Positions 10,437 to 22,212 of a DNA stretch of 64,000 nt are shown piece after piece. Source of the stretch: Triticum aestivum (taxonomy: Eukaryota; Streptophyta; Magnoliopsida; Poales; Poaceae); contig NC_057794.1 of assembly GCF_018294505.1 (NCBI RefSeq), positions 195,099,201 through 195,163,200 of the forward strand, given 5' to 3'. Every line of letters starts with the position of its first letter. Positions within the stretch are counted from its first letter, which is position 1. The position numbers were made by a program, and so were the translations under genes. The notes beneath the pieces were generated by a model. It was not told the DNA's origin and ran no database searches. It was given only the letters and a program-made list of their open reading frames with translations.

Positions 10437-11640
10437 ATGGCTCCTCCAACGTGTCTGAATCCGGAACCAGGGCCACCACCTCCACCTCCGGAGGCATGGC
10501 AAGCTGTGATGGCCGCTACCAACACCAACACGTAGCTGATTATGCAACTCTTGCAAGAGCGCAACCAAGGAAATCAAGGCAATGGCAACAATCAAACTCA
10601 GTGCTACACTCAACCAGTTCCTCGCAAACCAGCCAAAGACTTTCAGTAACTGTGTCGAGGCCAGAAACTCTGATGATTGGCTCGTGGATATCTAAAAACA
10701 TTTCGAGTGCAGCAACGTCAAGCCTGAGGACTTTGTCAAGTTTGCTTCGTTCCAACTCAAAGACCAAGCTCCAGAGTGGTATCAACAATACAAAGATTCC
10801 AGAGGAGGTCGTGTGATTACCTGGGATGATTTTCGCCAAGACTTCAGAGCTCACCACATCCCTCAGAGTGTTGTTGAGAGCAAGCATGAGGAGTTCCGCA
10901 ATTTGAAGCAAGGCAGCTTGTCTGTTTACCAATACAACATCATGTTCCAGAAGCTCGCTCATTTCGCTAAGCAAGACGTCCCTGATGAAAAGAGCATGAT
11001 TTATCAGTTCAGAGGTGGCCTCAGAGAAGATCTGCAACTAGCTCTTGTGCTTTTTGAACCGAGAAAGTATGATGAGTTCTACAATATGGCATTAAAGCAA
11101 GAGGCCGCTCAGCTCAAGTGTGATGCTTCCAAGAAGAGAGTCAGGGATGCAACTCCTTCTTCTTCTTCAACTCAAGTGGCAGCTAAGCAGCAAAAGTATT
11201 GGTTGCCTCCTCCTCCTCCGTTCGGTCAGCCTTATCAGAAAAAGAGCAAAGGTGGCAATGGATCTTCCCACCCACCCAACCCAGGCTTTCAGAACAAGGC
11301 TTCATCTCATGCTCCAAGATCAAGTGCTCTGTATCACCGTGCGCTTTCAGAGGTCACGTGCAACAAGTGTCAGCAAAAGGGTCACTATGCAAACAAATGC
11401 TTCAACCAGAGGCATCTTCCTCCTCCTCCTATGAGATCTACTAGCAATGCAGTGGTCAAGCATAATCCCAAGTTTGCAAAGGTCAACATGGTGAATGCAA
11501 CTCAGGCAGAGGACTCTTCAGAAGTGATCATGGGTAACATTCCAGTTAACTCTACTCCTGCAAAAGTCCTTTTCGATACTGGTGCATCGCATGTTTCATG
11601 TCAAGATCACTTGTTTCAAAGCATGACTTCATTTCAGAAA
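10437..11640 (+). pseudogene. Element A gag (capsid and zinc knuckle), with start of protease
   Basis: The start codon at 10437 opens MAPPTCLNPEPGPPPPPPE. TAG at 10533, TAA at 10647, a frame change near 10655 and TAA near 10694 break the N-terminus. From there the frame is open: a Retrotrans_gag-type capsid (FASFQLKDQAPEWYQQY ... WDDFRQDFRAHHIP ... GSLSVYQYNIMFQKL), a proline/serine-rich linker, and a CCHC knuckle CNKCQQKGHYANKC (C-X2-C-X4-H-X4-C) at about 11359-11400. Gag would form the virus-like particle and bind element RNA. The DTG protease active site follows directly (FDTGASH, Asp codon 11575-11577). A further frameshift near 11640 separates it from the rest of pol. Confidence 0.88.
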
Positions 11641-11999
11641 TGTTGGGTAAACCTATGGGAGTGGTTTCTCCGGCCAAGTCTATGAGGGCTACCACGATGG
11701 TCCCGGATGTTACTATCATGATGGGCGACTATAAGTTTCCGTCTTCTCCAATGGTCCTTGGTGACTTGGATATTGATCTAATTCTCGAAATGGACTGGCT
11801 TTCTAAGCACAAGGCTCAACTTGATTGTGTTGCCAGGCAGATTAAATTGACACACTCGTCTGAGGATGTGATCATCTATGCAGCTTGTGATGATACCATT
11901 CGACTGTTTTCTCTCAATGAGAAGGGCGAGTTGGATGCCATCTCTCAGATTCCAGTCGTTTGTGAATATCAAGACGTCTTTCCAGAAGAGCTTCCATGA
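11641..11999 (+). pseudogene. Element A aspartic protease, C-terminal part
   Basis: After the frameshift near 11640 the protease continues in a new frame, with the second half of the retropepsin fold (PDVTIMMGDYKF ... LGDLDIDLILEMDWLSKHKAQLDC). The ILGMDWL-type block is typical of Gypsy proteases; here G is E. A linker to RT follows (CEYQDVFPEELP). TGA at 11997-11999 stands where relatives usually have Gly, and the same frame continues into RT, so this is a single nonsense mutation. The protease would have cut Gag-Pol inside the particle. Confidence 0.82.
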
Positions 12000-13691
12000 A
12001 TGCCTCCTCACTGGCCAGTTGAATTCGTCATCGATCTTGAGCCTGGCACGGAACCTGTTTGCAAACGTCCTTACAAGCTTGGACCTAAAGAATTGAAGGA
12101 GCTGAAGAAACAACTCGATATTCAAGAGCGTATGGGTCTCATCCGACCAAGTTCTTCTCCTTGGGGTTGTGGTGTTCTTTTCGTCAAGAAGAAGGATGGA
12201 ACGGACCGACTTTGTGTCGACTACCGTCCATTGAACAAGAATACCATAAAGAACAAGTACCCACTTCCCAACATCAACGAGCTTTTCGAGCAACTCAAAG
12301 GTGCTCAAGTATTCTCCAAGCTTGACCTCCATATGGGCTATCATCAGATTTGCATTCGTGAACAAGATATCCCCAAGACAGCATTCAAAACAAGCTATGG
12401 TTCATATGAATACACTATCATGTCTTTGGGCCTTGTCAACACTCCTCCAACTTTCTCTCGCATGATGAACTTCATCTTCAACCCTTACACAAATGACTTC
12501 GTCTTGGTCTATCTCAATGACATTTTGGTCTTTTCCAAGAACAAGGAGGATCATGCCAAGCACTTGAGATTGGTGCTGGACAAACTCAGAGAACATCAGT
12601 TCTATGTGAAGTTTTCAAAGTGCGAGTTTTGGCTCGATGAGGTTCTCTACCTTGGGCATATCATCTCCGCCAAGGGCATATCTGTTAATCCTGAGAAGGT
12701 GTCTGCAATTGTGAATAGGGAACCGCCTCAGAATGTGAAGAAACTCCGCAGCTTCCTTGGGCTCGCAAGCTATTGTCGAAGGTTCATTGAGAATTTCTCA
12801 AAGATCGCGAAGCCTCTTTCCAACCTCGTCCAGAAGCATGTGAAGTATGTCTGGTCGCCTGAATGTGACATCGCTTTCAACACCCTCAAAGAGAAGTTAG
12901 TCACAACTCTAGTTCTGACTCCTCCTGATGAATCCAAACCATTCGAGGTTTTGTGTGATGCTTCCCTGCAAGGTCTCGGTGATGTGTTAATGCAAGAGAA
13001 GAAAGTTGTCGCCTATACCTCTCGCCAGTTGAAGCCCAACGAAAAGAACTACCCCACTCATGACCTTGAGTTGACGGCAGTTTTCCATGCTCTTTTAACA
13101 TGGAGACATCTCTTGTTGGGAAGAAAAGTGGACATCTTCACTGATCATAAGAGTCTCAAGTATATCTTCACTCAGCCCAACCTCAACCTCAGGCAGACTC
13201 GTTGGGTCGAAATAATTCAAGAGTATAATCCGAGTATTGAATATACTCCAGGCAAGGCCAATGTAATTGCTGATGCATTGAGCAGGAAGGCATACTGCAA
13301 CAGTTTGATTCTCAAGCCCTACCAACCAGAACTTTGTGAAGCTTTCCGCAAACTTAATCTCCAAATTGTTCCTCAAGGATTCCTTGCCAACCTCCAAGTC
13401 TCTCCTACTTTGGGAGATCAGATTCGCGAGGCTCAACTTCTTGATGCTATGGTGAAGAAGGTGAATATTGGGATTGCCAAGAGTCAACCCAAGTACAAGT
13501 GCTATCGCCTTGATGACAAAGGTACTCTTTTCTTCGAGGATCGAATTGTTGTTCCTAAGGGTGACCTTCGTAAAGTCATTATGAACAAGGCTCACAATTC
13601 ACTCCTGTCTATTCACCTTGGAAGTACAAAGATGTACCATGACCTCAACCAGTCGTATTGGTGGACTCGAATGAAGCGCGAGATTGCTTAG
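12000..13691 (+). pseudogene. Element A reverse transcriptase and RNase H
   Basis: The RT fingers and palm are clear: [47 protein letters not shown] (first catalytic Asp present). The conserved YxDD box instead reads [11 protein letters not shown]: the first Asp codon has become AAT (12516-12518), which should abolish polymerase activity. RNase H follows, with [26 protein letters not shown] and ADALSRK, so its Asp and Glu residues are in place. The start of the integrase zinc-binding domain ([10 protein letters not shown] ... [11 protein letters not shown]) closes the ORF at TAG 13689-13691, where relatives have an acidic residue. About 560 codons, normal for this span. Confidence 0.93.
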
Positions 13692-14843
13692 TTCGTGAAT
13701 GAATGTGATGTCTGCAGAAGAGTGAAAACAGAACACCAACGGCCAGCTGTTCTCCTCCAACCTCTTGCCATTCCAGAATGGAAGTTTGACCATATTGAGA
13801 TGGGCTTTGTGACTGGATTTCCCAAGTCCAAGTGTGGCAATGATGTTATCTTCGTCGTCATCGACAAGCTCACTAAAGTGGCTCATATTCTTCCTATCAA
13901 AGAATCTATCACAACAGCTCAGTCGGCAGAGCTATATACCTCCAGGATTGTCTCTTTGCACGGCATTCCACAGTTGATATCTTCAGATCATGGAAGAATC
14001 TTTACCTCTAAGTTCTGGGATTCCTTTCAGAAGGCCAGGGGCACCAGCATTCGCTTCGGCATAGCTTTTCATCCCCAAACTAGTGGCCAAGTTGAGCGAG
14101 TCAATCAAATTCTTGAAGATATGCTCAGGGCATGTGTCATTTATTTCGGCATGAAGTGGGAAGATTGTCTTCCATATGCCGAGTTCTCCTACAACAACAG
14201 CTTCCAAGTGAGTTTGGGCAAGGCCTCGTTTGAGATTCTCTATGGCAGAAAGTGTCGTACTCCTCTTAACTGGTCAGAGACTAGTGAACGCCAACTTCTT
14301 GGCAATGACTTGATCACAGAGGCTGAAGAAATGTGCAAAGTCATTCGTGAAAATCTCAAAGCCGCGCAATCATGTTAGAAGAGTTACTATGATAGCATGC
14401 ATCGTGACTTGGCTTTCGAGATCGGAGACCATGTCTACCTCCGCGTCTCTCCAATGAAAGGTACTCGTCGCTTCAGTATCAAAGGGAAGCTTGCCCCTAG
14501 ATACGTGGGTCCTTTCAAGATCATTGGCAAAAGAGGCGATCTCGCCTATTAACTTGAGCTTCCATCCAAGTTTGCAAACGTGCACGACGTGTTTCACGTG
14601 TCTCAGCTCCGCAAGTGTTTGAAGACTCCTGACCGCACCATCAACTACGAAGAGATTGATCTCCAAGAAGACCTATCTTATCATGAGCATCTCGTTGCTA
14701 TTCTTGAAGAAACAGAGCGCAAGACTCTCAATAAGTCTATCAAATTCCTGATAATGAAGTGGTCACATCATTCCGACTGTGAAGCCACCTGGGAACGCGA
14801 GGACCACCTCCGTTCTGAATATCCGGAGTTTTTCCAGTCCTAG
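13692..14843 (+). pseudogene. Element A integrase with chromodomain-like tail
   Basis: The same frame resumes with the Cys pair of the HHCC zinc finger (CDVCRRVK), then the integrase core. The first catalytic Asp, in the motif usually ending MDF, is replaced: IEMGF, Gly codon at 13803-13805. The second Asp (ISSDHGRIFTSKFW) and the Glu region (HPQTSGQVERVNQ) remain. In-frame TAG (14376) and TAA (14550) interrupt the C-terminal domain (HVYLRVSPMKGT ... DVFHVSQLRKCL). The end, KFLIMKWSHHSDCEATWERE ... RSEYPEFF, is a chromodomain-type fold, which in chromoviruses steers integration to particular chromatin. The enzyme is dead. Confidence 0.9.
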
Positions 14844-14864
14844 ATCTCGGGACGAGATCCTTTC

Positions 14865-14879
14865 GTAGTGGTGGAGTGT
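14865..14879 (+). promoter_or_regulatory. Polypurine-type tract of element A
   Basis: GTAGTGGTGGAGTGT directly precedes the 3' LTR. It is G/A-rich with interspersed T and sits where plus-strand priming takes place. Confidence 0.55.
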
Positions 14880-17800
14880 TGTAATGCCCCATATGTAACT
14901 TGCCATATTTGTATTCCAACTCTTGCCATTTCCGGCACTAAATATTCCCTCATGGTTGGGTTTTGTCTTCGTGTTGCTTTTGTCCATATCATGCATCTCA
15001 TATCATGTCATCATGTGCATCGCATTTGCATACGTGTTCGTCTCATGCATCCGAGCATTTTCCTCGTTGTCCATTTTGCATTCCGACACTCCTATGTCCT
15101 CCGTCATCTCCTTTTACCTCTTTTCGTGTGCGGGTGTTAAACGTTCTCGGATTGGACCGAGACTTGCCAGGTGGCCTTGGTATACTACCGGTAGACCACC
15201 TGTCAAGTTTCGTGCCATTTGGACTTCGTTTGATACTCCAACGCTTAACCGAGGAACCATAAAGCCTCATGTGTGTTGCAGGTCAACACCTCTCGAAAGT
15301 GGCCCAAAACCCAGCTAAACCCCCTCCATCATCTTGGTCATTCGATCATGATCGCGTGGCCGAAAACCGCACTCCATTTGGAGCCTCCTAGCTCCTTCTA
15401 TGTATAAGTATGACTCCCCCTCCGAAATTTCGGGCAAAATCCACCCTAACCCTAGCCTCTTCCTCCTCCCGCCGACGGACGCGTCCGGATCGGACCGGAC
15501 ACATCCGCCCGCTTCGCCCGGACCAACCGTGAGACGCCACGTGGGCAGCCGCGCCCACATCCCCGCCGGCCCGCCCGAGCCTGCGGGAGGCCCTCCCGGC
15601 CCGATTCGACCCCGCCACCCGGCTCGTCTCCTCCGCCGCCCGAGCCTTTGCCCCGCCGTCCCCGCCGCCAAGTCCGGTCATCACGCCACCGCAAGTTCCT
15701 CGCCGGTTGCCGCACTCTCCCAACGCCGGCCTCCTTTCTCCGCGCCGCCCGCTGCCATCGTCTCCGGCGACCTCGCCGACCCCCCCTCACCAGCGCCGGC
15801 GACTCCAACTCCGGCGGTCACCTTCTATTCCGGCGAGAGAATCCTGACGCCTTGGGAAGAGTGCCTCGATCTAGATCTAGCGCTACAGTAACCCTAGGTT
15901 GACTTCGGATTTTCCCTAAGTCCCTAGTTTGCATTATTTTTTAGGCAACTTCATCATGTCATATCTTTGCATCTGTAGCTCCGTTTTGTCATTTTTGCCA
16001 TGACTAATGTGTGCCTCCTATGAACTTGAGCCCTACATGTGTTTTGGGCTATGCCATGACATCTTTACAGGGGTTTATGCCATGTATTATTGTGATCAAT
16101 GTGGTGACTAGTACAAGCATGTAAAGTAGCTCTCGTGATGTTGCTGATTTCACGGACTTAGACTTCTTCTAAGTTATTTCCCTGATGATATTTTTATGCC
16201 ATGTATTCATGTTGCTACAGAGTGATCCATGCCTCTTTTGAGCATGTTCAGTAAGGATGATTTTGAGATATTGTTATGCTCTATCCATCCATGTCTTTGT
16301 TTTCAATTATGGAGTACCCTAGCATGACTCAATCTTGCTCTACTTCTTCTATAAAATGTTCGTGGCAGATTGTTTACGTGTCAAGCAATTTTGCCGAGGT
16401 TGTTGTAGTTGATCCTTGCATGCTATGAGGTTGTTCTTTCCATGGTTAGCTTATTGATCATGTATTCTTGCTGGGTGTATGCTTAGCTTGTCATGCAATG
16501 CCTTGTGGTGAGTGCATCGAGCTCGCAAACATGCCTATGTAACTCTATTTCTGCCATGTCCAGTTTTCTGCTAAGTCTGAATCTGTTAACGAAACTTGCT
16601 ATGTTTACATGGTTGCCATTGTATTTTCTGATCCCTTTTGGCTTATGGTCAGTAAGGGACTTTTGTTACATGCTTTGAGTAGATTCATGCCATGCCTTGC
16701 TTTGCCATGATATGTTCCTGTAGCATGTTGTTATCTTGCTCTAAACATTCCTTCCTGATGTTAATCCTGACATGTTATTTTCACTAAGTCTATGAACCTG
16801 ATATCTTTTGCACTTTTGCCATGCTTGTTTGAACGTGGTATTGTGTGATATTTTGTCAAGCATCTTGAGTGGATCACTTCCATGTGCTTTGTTGCTATGT
16901 TAGAGTGCAATAGCTTATTTTTCTTGATGCATTTAGATGGCATCGTGCTCTTAATCGCAGTTTTGTGCCATTATTGTTTTGCTTGCCATTTGCAAACCGT
17001 GCATCCGATTCCGGTGATCTTTATATCGATTTCGACCGAAATCAAACCATCTTTCCAGCAGCACTCTTGGTTTGCCAGGTTGAGGCCTGCTTCAATCTTT
17101 TCCTTCCGGAGCACGCATATGCATTGCATATCACATCCCGCATATCATGCCATGTTTTGCATCATGTTGCTTGCACATTGCACCGTGGTTGATCGTGGTT
17201 CCCTTTGCTTGTGTTCTTGCTTTGGGTAGAGCCGGGAGACGAGTACGTGATCGAGGAACCCGTTGAGTACGCTTACGAGGATCAAGCTTACGTCAACTCG
17301 GAGAACTTTGCCGGCAAGATGACCATACCCTCGAAATCACTTCTATCTATGCTTGCTAGTTCCTCGCTCTATTGCTATGCCTATGCCTCGATACCTACCA
17401 CTTGCTTATCATGCCTCCCATATTGCCATGTCAAACCTCTAATCCACCTTGTCCTAGCAAACCGTTGTTTGGCTATGTTACCGCTTTGCTCAGCCCCTCT
17501 TATAGCCTTGCTAGTTGCAGGTGAAGATTGGAGTTTGTTCCTTGTTGGATCATGTTTATTGTTGGGATATCACTATTATATATTGTCTACTTTAATGCAT
17601 CTATATACTTGGTAAAGGGTGGAAGGCTCAGCCTTGTTCCTGATGTTTTGTTCCACTCTCGCCGCCCTAGGTTCCGTCATACCGGTGTTATGTTCCTTGA
17701 TTTTGCGTTCCTTACGCGGTTCGGTCATAATGGGAAACCCTTGACAGTTCTCCTTGAATAAAACTCCTCCAGAGAGGCCCAACCTTGGTTTTACCATTTG

Positions 17801-18909
17801 CCACCTAGCCTTTTTACTTTGGGTTTCGCGGACTCAAGGGTCATCTTTATTTTAAACCCCCGGGCGAGTGCTTCTCTAAGTGCTGGTCCAACCTAGAGTA
17901 TCGTGCGGGGCCGTCCCTTGGCAACTTGGGTTACGTTGGCTCCCGTACGCTTAGCTTATCCGGTGTGCCCTCAAAACGAGATATGTGCAGCTCCTATCGG
18001 GATTTGTCGGCACAGCAGGTGGTATTGCTGGATTTGTTTTACCATTGTCGAGATGTCTTGTAACCGGGATTCCGAGTCTGATCGGGTTGTCCTGGGAGAA
18101 GGAATATCCTTCGTTGACCATGAGAGCTTGTGATGGGCTAAGTTGGGACACCCCTGCAGGGATTTGAACTTTCAAAAGCCGTGCCCGCGGTTATGGGCAG
18201 ATGGGAATTTGTTAATGTCCGGTTGTAGAAAACCTGAAACTTAACTTAATTAAATGGTTCAACAGCGTGTGTAGCCGTGATGTTCTCTTTTCGGCGGAGT
18301 CCGAGAAGAGAACACGGTCTCGGGTTATGCTTGAACGTAAGAAGTCTAGGATCACTTCTTGATCATAGATTCTCGAACATGCTTTGCCTTCTCTTCTCGC
18401 TCTCCTTTGCGTAAGGTAGCCACCATATATGCTAGTGCTTGCTGCAGCTCCACCTCATAAGCTTAAATAGTCTTGATCGCGAGGGTGTGAGATTGCTGAG
18501 TCCCCGTGACTCACAGATTACTTCCAAAAACCAGATCCAGGTGCCGATGATACCATTCCAGGAGATACGACTGAACTCAAGTGGGAGTTTGATGAGGACT
18601 CGGGACGATACTACGTTTCCTTTCTAGACGATCAGTAGTGGAGCCCAGTTGGGGCGATCGGGGACATTATGAATTTGGGGTTGTCTTTATTTTGGTTCCG
18701 TAGTCGGACCTTGATTGTATCTCGATGATTGTAATGCTATATTTATGTATTGTTTGAAGTGGCGATTGTAAGCCAACTATGTACCTTTTTCTTATTCAGT
18801 ACATGGGTTGTGTAAAGATTACCCCTCTTGCGACATTGCCTACAATGCGGTTATGCCTCTAAGTCGTGCTCCGACACGTGGGAGATATAGCCGCATCATG
18901 GGTGTGACA
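14880..18909 (+). repeat. Element A 3' LTR, 4030 bp
   Basis: It begins TGTAATGCCCCATATG and ends GGGTGTGACA, then the CAGGA duplication. It lacks the 152 bp found at 6421-6572 of the other LTR and carries about 28 bp extra near 15040. It has many scattered substitutions relative to its partner. Confidence 0.92.
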
Positions 18910-18914
18910 CAGGA
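18910..18914. repeat. Target-site duplication of element A, right copy (CAGGA)
   Basis: It is identical to 5333-5337 and marks the right end of element A. Confidence 0.9.
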
Positions 18915-21146
18915 CTACCCTCTGTTTACCAGCTATATAGAGGACATATGTGTCATCAAGTACACCTGTATTGATCAGAAGGTAATAATGTGAGAATACA
19001 TGAATAGGAAAAGACTTGTATAGTTGTAAGAAACCATGCAAAAGTTTTACCATATCTGTCTATTGCACTCAATGTGCTGGTCTTAACTGCATGCCTATGT
19101 CACGATGCATGTTCCCCATCATAAGTTCATAACTTACTGTATATAAACCATTCTGATCAATATTAAGTTTAATCCAAAAATAATTTTTCTTTTGAAACTC
19201 TACGAAGCTCTGACAAATTGAAATCCTCATGTTTTCCACAAAAAAATAACTTTTTCTAAACTGAGTATGAACAACAGCATAGTGTGATGGGAATTGGGAA
19301 CCACCCACTGCCCAACTTCTTCAGACCCACTTGACAAGAACTGTGTCTGCAAGTGACAAGACTAAAAGATGTTGAGAATGCCACAGTCCAGAACAAAAGT
19401 TGAGAACAATGATAAAACATGCATAGTTGAAAAGGATTTTGCGAGTGTCCATGCCCAACCTGCTCTAGCTCTAGCTTTCCATCCAATTCGTATTCCATCA
19501 TTTTTTGAGAGGACAATTCGTTTCTGTCATCTCAAGAATTTTTCCTGGACAGTAAAAACTGTTGGATTCAGGGTCAACCCTACTCGATCCTTCAATTCCA
19601 CCCAAAACAAAAAATTGCAAACATAAAAAACTCATACAGCTTTACATGTTTCGCCTTTTTTTCCTCAATATGGCAATACAAAAGGAGATAGGCCAAAAGA
19701 TCAACTAAATGCATATGTAATTGCTATTTTTGGCTAGCAATGCTAATCGCTTCACAAGAGGGTATAGATTTGCCACTATATTAAAAAACAATATGACAAA
19801 AAGAACTGGAAATTGCCTACCTGGGCCGAGAGATGTGTATGCACACATCCCACCGATATTTCAACTTCGACATATGCGGGCGGTTTGAAGGTCCACGTTG
19901 AAGATGCCCTTATGCGACATAAACAGACGAACATTTTGGACAACGAAAGCTGATTCTGAGAATCATTCTTGTGGACACATGTATTTCAAAAAAAATAGAA
20001 AATTAAAAAGAAAAAAATATTTGAGGAGTGCCCATTATTGTAGTAAAGATACATTCTCTATAAGTAACAAACACCAGAAACATTAAATATTAATCCCTAA
20101 GCAATATTAAAAAATGTATGTTGGAATTTCCATTTTCTTATCTTGTATACTAAGCCAAGCAAAGACGTGTGTTCTGTGGAAATAATTGTTCAGCTGATCC
20201 TGCAATTCATCAAATAGATAAGATGTATTTTTTTATTTTGCCATCCCCAAAAGGATGTAGTTACTAACCATCATTAGGTAATACGACAATTGTGACCAGA
20301 TGAAGTATCATATCCCCTCACATGAAAGACAAAACCTCTAGAAGTGGGAGTCTGGCTTGGACATTATTTTCTTATTAACAATCTATTATTTCTTATAATG
20401 TAAAGCTTCTCTGTTTTCTCTTCGGAAGCAAGAAACAATATTATCTCTGTAGTAAAAAGAAGTACAAAATCTAAAAGGATTCACCTATTGGTGCTTGAAG
20501 TCATCCAGTTAGATGACTATCAAGCATAATGTGGTATTAATGTGGAAAGTTTCCACTTATAGGACAGTTTCCATGACACATAAAAAATCTTGATGTAATA
20601 TTAAAATTTTATAATGTGAAGCAAAATTTAAGATTATCAGGCCCAATGGAATCTCATATGTCAATAAGTTACATCTAGTTGAACTGAACACAATTTTAGG
20701 GCAAGCTTTATTAGCAGACCATACAAAGAACACAAGATATCATATTTTGGCACCAAGAGAGTAGGGCAGTAGGCACTCGGAGTGCATAAGAGAAAGGAAT
20801 TAAGAAAACTACACGCTTTATGCATTGCATTGCTACAATACAACGCAAGTAAGGTCATTCTTAGATCCTTACCTAACCCTTAGGAACGTCCATGGGCATG
20901 GTGTTTATCCTACAGATCGCTTGGCCGCATGGACGAGGATACTACTGCAATGTGCTACATTGTAGAGTGTGAGGAGGTTTGTTGATAAGATGATGCAAGT
21001 GGAGCTTGGGTTGGAGTTTCATGGAGCTTGGGGTGGAGTTTCATGAGGCAACCCACTGTTGTTGTAGGTACATTATATAAAGCATGTACTCCTTTTCTCC
21101 CATTATTGTTCAGCTGCAGATGCAAATCATATTTTTTTCACCAACA
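18915..21146. other. Unassigned DNA between elements A and B
   Basis: This continues the pre-insertion sequence that held the receptor-kinase pseudogene. The first 75 bp have an open frame ending in a possible splice donor (DICVIKYTCIDQK then gtaata), but no kinase motif (GXGXXG, VAVK, HRD, DFG) appears anywhere. It is AT-rich and looks like intron or intergenic DNA. About 20640-20900 has a diverged relative at 34340-34480. A 22-bp unit (ggagcttggg, ggagtttcat) is tandemly doubled at 21001-21045. Confidence 0.5.
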
Positions 21147-21151
21147 AAGTA
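21147..21151. repeat. Target-site duplication of element B, left copy (AAGTA)
   Basis: AAGTA directly precedes the 5' LTR and recurs exactly at 34337-34341 after the 3' LTR. Confidence 0.9.
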
Positions 21152-22125
21152 TGTCGGTGTACTAGAATAGGGGTACCCTAGTACCCCGAACTTGTGCACG
21201 GGCAGTTGCAGCACCCTGCGGCAAAGGCTTGCCGGGCGAACGCCAAGATCCCCCAAGGTTCCCTTGGAGCCATCCAAGAACAAAGTATTTAAGCGAAGGA
21301 GACAAGACCCCGGCAAGAGGAGCTTGCCGGGAAGGCCAACCAAGGCGCTCCAAGGAACTTGCCGCGACGCGCCACGCGCTCCGGCAAGGCAACAAGGCCC
21401 CGGCAAGAGGAGCTTGCCGGGAAGACTAAATAAGGTACCCCGAGGCCCGGTGAGCGACGAGCTTCTGGACCCAGCGAGATAACAACAGCGGCAAGGCGCT
21501 TGCCGCGGCAGGCGGCCACTCTGCGCCCACGCTCCAGCGCATCCACCAACGTGTCGCTCTGGGGGCTTCTCCGGGCGTGCGTGGCGGGAGGCTGTGCAGC
21601 CAGCGGTGCGCAGTGGCATGCGAAGCTAACAAGATCGCCACCGTGGCGAACGGTGGCGCCCCTAACGGTCCTTTTCTGCACTATTCGGGCGACTCAGACG
21701 GGCATTTAATGCCCTTGTCCCCTGCCGTCAGGGTTAGGTAGGGTGCACTGTACAAGCAACTGTATCAACTACCTCGCTTTTTACGTTTTTACCCTCCTCT
21801 GCGTTGCCACCTGTTGGTGACCCCTTTAGCGTAGAAAAGGAGGCCCATGCGCAACGTAGAGGGGGTTCGGAGGTTCGGACAGTTTGCTTCGATTCATTCG
21901 TAGCCCAGAAAACATCACACTCTCTCGCTCGAGAGCAAGAACACCAGATAATACAACCAGACAAGCAGCAGTAGGAGTGTTATCTCTCCGGAGAGCTCCG
22001 AAGCTGGGTAAACTGCTCGTGTGCCTCGCCTCGATCTGCTCTTCATGCGACCTCCGCCCCCCGCCGAACCGAAAGGGGCCCGGTCCGCCGGCCCCATAGG
22101 TGTTCGTGGATCAGTTTCCCCGACA
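21152..22125 (+). repeat. Element B 5' LTR, 974 bp
   Basis: It begins TGTCGGTGTACTAGAATAGG and ends TCCCCGACA. It contains many 'ggcaag' and 'cttgccgg' repeats. The promoter box at 21832-21838 reads tagaaaa where the 3' LTR has tataaaa. Confidence 0.93.
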
Positions 22126-22148
22126 TCTTTGGCGTGCCAGGTAGGGGG
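22126..22148 (+). promoter_or_regulatory. Primer-binding site region of element B
   Basis: TTTGGCGTGCCAGGTAGGGG begins within a few bases of the LTR end. It is the usual position and style of a primer site starting TGG, and is clearly not the initiator-Met type used by A and D. The exact tRNA was not determined. Confidence 0.55.
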
Positions 22149-22212
22149 TGTTGAGATTGTGTGAACCAGATCCGGCATTCACACGAGCTAGATCTTTATT
22201 CCCTTCATCAAC

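Larger units (their letters stand above)
5338..18909 (+). mobile_element. Element A: chromodomain-type Gypsy LTR retrotransposon (Tekay/Del-like), complete but inactive
   Basis: The structure is 5' LTR (5338-9522), iMet-type primer site, gag, protease, RT-RNase H, integrase with chromodomain-like tail, purine-rich tract and 3' LTR (14880-18909), flanked by CAGGA. The protease-RT-RH-IN order identifies Gypsy (Metaviridae). The C-terminal IMKWSHH...ATWERE...RSEYPEFF block is a chromodomain relic as in chromoviruses, and the very long LTRs suit the Tekay/Del group. Gag has three stops and a frameshift; pol has a frameshift and four in-frame stops, plus two lost catalytic residues. The LTRs differ by several per cent and a 152-bp deletion, so the insertion is not recent. 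Confidence 0.9.

Noticed and set aside
21152..21500. Frequent ggcaag/cttgccgg repeats as a possible CRISPR-like or regulatory array
   Set aside because: Spacing is irregular and the repeats occur throughout element B, including its coding parts. They reflect family base composition, not an array.
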